Position numbers and translations under genes: made by a program. This document shows, piece after piece, positions 6,642-8,467 of a DNA stretch of 8,467 nucleotides (positions are counted from its first letter, which is position 1; every line of letters begins with the position of its first letter). Source of the stretch: Clostridiales bacterium. GTDB lineage: Bacteria > Bacillota > Clostridia > Oscillospirales > Oscillospiraceae. The stretch is taken from positions 1-8,467 of the forward strand of contig JAQXNP010000080.1 of assembly GCA_029098065.1 (NCBI GenBank), written 5' to 3'. A model generated the notes under the pieces. The model searched no databases, was not told the DNA's origin, and saw nothing but the letters and a program-made list of their open reading frames with translations.

Positions 6642-7701
6642 ACGCTCCGAGCGGGAGAGACTGGAGCTGACTGTGACCGCCCTTGTCCCGGCGGCGCTGG
6701 GGATGCTTGCCGTTCCGGCGTCCGCGGCCGGCCGGGGCGCCTGTCTGTGTCCGGTTCTGGCCCTGCCGGCGGGACTCTGGCTGTGCCGGGTCTGGCGCCG
6801 TCTGGGAGAGCTGCCCCGGGGATTGGAGCGGTGCTTCGGAGTGACAGGGGGAAAGGCCGCCGCTCTGGCATACCTCCTCTGGGGGGGATTCCTGCTGGCC
6901 GAAAACGGGCGGCGCTGCGCCCGCCGGCTCCTGCTCACCGTGGGAGAGGGGGGCAGCCCGTGGCTGTTTTTGGGGGTGATTCTGGCTCTGGCCCTGTGGC
7001 TGGGGCGGAGAGAGGACGCGTTCGCCCGGACAGGGCGGATCTTTTTCCTGGCAGTCACAGTTACGCTGGCGGCGGTGCTGATCCTGGCCCTGCCCGGCCT
7101 GAGGTGGGAAAACCTTCTGCCGGTGGGGGGCAGGGAACTGGCCGGAGTGCCCTTCGGATCGGTATGGGTTCTCTCCTTGAGCGGGTATGGGGTGTATGGG
7201 CTCTGCCTGCCCGCGGAGGGGCGGGGAGAGACCCGGCCCGGGCGCTGGACGGTGTGGAGCTGCGGGGGACTGTCCGTCCTGACGCTGGCGGTGGTGGGCG
7301 CCTTCGGGCCCGCTCTCGTTCTGGAGATGGACGAACCGTTCCTCTATCTGCTGGGGGGCGTGGGACTGCCCGGGGCCTTCCAGAGAGGAGAGGCCGCACT
7401 GGCGGCGGTGCTTGCCCTGGGGGATCTGACCCTGCTGACTCTGCTGAGCTGGGGATGCGGCCGCCTGTGGCGGGAGCTTCTGCCCGGCCGGAAAAAGAGC
7501 GCCTGGGTTCCCGCGGCGGTGGGACTTCTGGCGGCGGGACTGATCCCGGCTCGGGGAGGCGTATCCTTCTGGACGGAGAGAATCGCCCCGGCAGGCAACC
7601 TGATTTTCGGAGTTCTGCTGCCTGCCGGCGCCGTTTTGACGGAGAAATGCCGGAAATATGGAAAAGGGAAGCCTACATCTTGTGGCGAAAGCAGTCCGTA
7701 A
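6628..7701 (+). CDS. Spore germination receptor B subunit, GerB-family permease
   Basis: A 357-residue polytopic membrane protein, close to the usual ~360 residues of GerB-type endospore germination permeases (amino acid/polyamine/organocation transporter fold). About nine to ten hydrophobic segments are visible from residue 13 onward. Recognisable family features are a LLWGGFLLAENGRR stretch in the third segment region, the NLLP motif after a hydrophobic helix (about residue 158), and the C-terminal AGNLIFGVLLPAGAVL helix followed by a basic tail. The start ATG overlaps the C-subunit gene by 14 bases, with an AAGGTGGAG-type RBS 8-9 bases upstream inside that gene. GerB subunits form the germinant-binding membrane part of the receptor with the A and C subunits. 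Sequence is divergent and Ala/Gly/Leu-rich, so assignment leans on topology and operon order as well as motifs. No terminator is seen after the stop. Confidence 0.83.
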   Translation: MDGHKRSERERLELTVTALVPAALGMLAVPASAAGRGACLCPVLALPAGLWLCRVWRRLGELPRGLERCFGVTGGKAAALAYLLWGGFLLAENGRRCARRLLLTVGEGGSPWLFLGVILALALWLGRREDAFARTGRIFFLAVTVTLAAVLILALPGLRWENLLPVGGRELAGVPFGSVWVLSLSGYGVYGLCLPAEGRGETRPGRWTVWSCGGLSVLTLAVVGAFGPALVLEMDEPFLYLLGGVGLPGAFQRGEAALAAVLALGDLTLLTLLSWGCGRLWRELLPGRKKSAWVPAAVGLLAAGLIPARGGVSFWTERIAPAGNLIFGVLLPAGAVLTEKCRKYGKGKPTSCGESSP

Positions 7702-7762
7702 GATGCAGATATGGCCGAAAACAGGAACTTCCTATAAAACACGAAAAAAATCAAAAAAGGTG

Positions 7763-7791
7763 TTGACATTCCGGCTTGATTTTGGTATATT
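7763..7791 (+). promoter_or_regulatory. rRNA promoter P1 (sigma-A)
   Basis: Perfect -35 TTGACA (7763-7768), 17-bp spacer, -10 TATATT (7786-7791, 5/6). An A-rich stretch (about 7738-7758) lies directly upstream and resembles an UP element. The seventh base after the -10 is G (7798), a likely start. Confidence 0.85.
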
Positions 7792-7831
7792 ATTCGAGCA
7801 CCTGTTGAGAGGGCAAAGAAGTGAAACGAGG

Positions 7832-7851
7832 TTCTGAAGAAAACTTCAGAA
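7832..7851 (+). other. Perfect hairpin between P1 and P2
   Basis: TTCTGAAG (7832-7839) and CTTCAGAA (7844-7851) pair perfectly around an AAAA loop. No T-run follows, so it is not an intrinsic terminator. It would be transcribed only from P1. Confidence 0.6.
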
Positions 7852-7866
7852 AATCGAAAAAAGGTC

Positions 7867-7895
7867 TTGACAAGAGCGACGAAACATGATAAACT
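7867..7895 (+). promoter_or_regulatory. rRNA promoter P2 (sigma-A, extended -10)
   Basis: Perfect -35 TTGACA (7867-7872), 17-bp spacer, -10 TAAACT (7890-7895, 4/6) supported by a TGN extended element (7887-7889). An A-tract, CGAAAAAAGG, lies just upstream. The seventh base after the -10 is G (7902). It is the weakest -10 of the three. Confidence 0.75.
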
Positions 7896-7940
7896 AACAA
7901 AGTTCGCCGCTGAGGTTGAGAACGAAAAGCGCAATGAAGT

Positions 7941-7956
7941 TCAAAAGAAATTTTGA
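7941..7956 (+). other. Perfect hairpin between P2 and P3
   Basis: TCAAAA (7941-7946) and TTTTGA (7951-7956) pair around a GAAA tetraloop. It occupies the same relative place before P3 as the 7832-7851 hairpin does before P2. It is AT-rich and probably weak. Confidence 0.5.
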
Positions 7957-7974
7957 GCGGAGCGAAAAAACTTC

Positions 7975-8003
7975 TTGACAAACAGAAGAACGAGTGATAT
8001 AAT
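7975..8003 (+). promoter_or_regulatory. rRNA promoter P3 (sigma-A, full consensus, extended -10)
   Basis: TTGACA (7975-7980), 17-bp spacer and TATAAT (7998-8003) match consensus at all 12 positions, with a TGA extended -10 (7995-7997) and a CGAAAAAAC tract upstream. The seventh base after the -10 is G (8010). This is probably the strongest promoter, giving a pre-16S leader of about 197 bases. Confidence 0.9.
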
Positions 8004-8009
8004 AAAAAA

Positions 8010-8037
8010 GCTCGTCCGGCTGAGGCTCAGCGGGAGC
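8010..8037 (+). other. Hairpin at the predicted 5' end of the P3 transcript
   Basis: GCTC (8010-8013) pairs with GAGC (8034-8037), CC (8016-8017) with GG (8032-8033), and GCTGA (8019-8023) with TCAGC (8027-8031), giving a GC-rich, slightly bulged stem-loop that begins at the predicted first nucleotide. Confidence 0.5.
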
Positions 8038-8041
8038 GGCG

Positions 8042-8066
8042 TGTACCTTGTAAATTAAACAACGTG
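8042..8066 (+). promoter_or_regulatory. boxA-like antitermination element in the rRNA leader
   Basis: TGTACCTTG followed by TAAATTAAACAACG resembles the Firmicutes rRNA leader/spacer element 'TGTTCTTTGAAAACTAGATAACG', the boxA region bound by NusB/NusE during rRNA antitermination. Positions differ by a few substitutions. Part of it (CTTGTAA, 8047-8053) can also pair perfectly with TTACAAG (8075-8081). Confidence 0.55.
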
Positions 8067-8088
8067 AAGAAAGCTTACAAGCACCAGA

Positions 8089-8107
8089 CAAGGACTAAAA
8101 GTCTTTG
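8089..8107 (+). other. Leader stem-loop
   Basis: Bases 8089-8096 pair with 8100-8107 (8 bp, one G-U) around an AAA loop. A second small stem, CAAAC (8108-8112) with GTTTG (8116-8120), follows at once. Together they suggest a folded pre-rRNA leader. Confidence 0.45.
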
Positions 8108-8176
8108 CAAACAATGTTTGTGAAGGTTCAAGTTTTGATTTCTTTGAAGCTATGATTAGCATTCAATGAAGTGATT

Positions 8177-8198
8177 TGAACAGCTGAAAAGCTGTTTA
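8177..8198 (+). other. GNRA-tetraloop hairpin just before 16S rRNA
   Basis: AACAGCT (8179-8185) pairs with AGCTGTT (8190-8196) around a GAAA loop, extended by a G-U and a T-A pair to 9 bp. It ends about 8 bases before the mature 16S 5' end and may help leader folding or 5'-end processing. The long RNase III stalk partner would lie beyond the window. Confidence 0.55.
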
Positions 8199-8206
8199 GA
8201 TACCAT

Positions 8207-8467
<261 letters not shown>

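Larger units (their letters stand above)
7751..8037 (+). repeat. Three-copy tandem promoter module (~104-108 bp period)
   Basis: The three -35 boxes lie 104 and 108 bp apart. Each copy has the same order of parts: an A6 tract plus 4-5 bases, TTGACA, 17 bp, the -10, six bases, G, then a GC-richer segment in which copies 2 and 3 share GCTGAGG. Copies 1 and 2 also end with a small hairpin before the next A-tract. Copies are diverged outside the promoter elements, which suggests old duplication or convergent arrangement. Confidence 0.65.
7702..8206 (+). promoter_or_regulatory. rRNA operon control region and leader (no gene)
   Basis: About 505 bases between the germination operon and mature 16S rRNA hold no believable protein gene. 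Base composition switches abruptly from GC-rich coding DNA to AT-rich DNA. The first ~60 bases (7702-7762) contain A-tracts but no clear hairpin terminator. Then follow three tandem promoters (7763-8003), and from about 8010 the transcribed leader with a boxA-like element and several hairpins. Short open frames here are chance. Confidence 0.85.

Noticed and set aside
7733..7738. TATAAA as a possible fourth (most upstream) rRNA promoter -10
   Set aside because: No acceptable -35 box lies 16-18 bp upstream (TATGGC at 17 bp).
6747..7766. 339-codon plus-strand frame overlapping the gerB-like gene
   Set aside because: The product is Gly/Arg/Ala-rich with no pattern; the gerB-like frame has the expected membrane topology and operon fit.
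7751..8037. Regular repeats considered as a CRISPR array
   Set aside because: The repeats are diverged promoter elements at ~105-bp spacing, not short identical repeats with unique spacers, and no cas gene is present.
7790..8091. Short minus-strand open frames (63-65 codons) in the rRNA leader
   Set aside because: They lie across promoters and leader hairpins, lack convincing RBS and have no recognisable product.

Overview
The window looks like a chromosomal segment of a high-GC, spore-forming, gut-type Clostridia member, most likely Oscillospiraceae (Oscillibacter/Flavonifractor-like). The evidence is the 5' end of a 16S rRNA gene with the V1/V2 sequence typical of that group, a Spo0A-like regulator, a gerA-family germination operon, and GC-rich coding DNA with AGGAGG-type ribosome binding sites. 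No transposon, phage gene, tRNA or CRISPR array is visible.

Layout: (1) 1-554 (+) is the 3' part of a Spo0A-like response regulator. Its phosphoacceptor Asp is replaced by Asn and its conserved receiver Lys by Glu. (2) 611-3265 (+) is a complete SERCA/PMR1-type Ca2+-transporting P-type ATPase. (3) 3271-3305 is a hairpin terminator shared with the convergent gene at 3323-4024 (-), a PF01996 (F420-0:L-glutamate ligase-like) protein with its own promoter. (4) 4183-7701 (+) is a compact tricistronic spore germination receptor operon in the order A-C-B, with overlapping genes: GerA-family membrane protein, Ger(x)C-family protein lacking a lipobox Cys, and GerB-family permease. (5) 7702-8206 is a non-coding, AT-rich rRNA control region with three tandem sigma-A promoters in a ~105-bp repeated module, followed by a leader with a boxA-like element and several hairpins. 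(6) 8207-8467 is the start of 16S rRNA, cut by the window end.

How the parts relate: the Spo0A-like protein and the germination operon belong to the sporulation/germination programme. Ca2+ handling could serve general homeostasis, and nothing in the sequence ties it to the spore specifically. The rRNA promoter block is the most structured non-coding part. Each of its promoters has an A-tract just upstream of a perfect TTGACA, a 17-bp spacer, a G at the predicted start site, and complementary bases able to form a hairpin beginning at that G. No wholly new multi-gene system is evident. The best leads are the degenerate Spo0A paralogue, the triplicated rRNA promoter module, the F420-ligase-like protein in a lineage not known for F420, and the non-lipidated GerC-like subunit.
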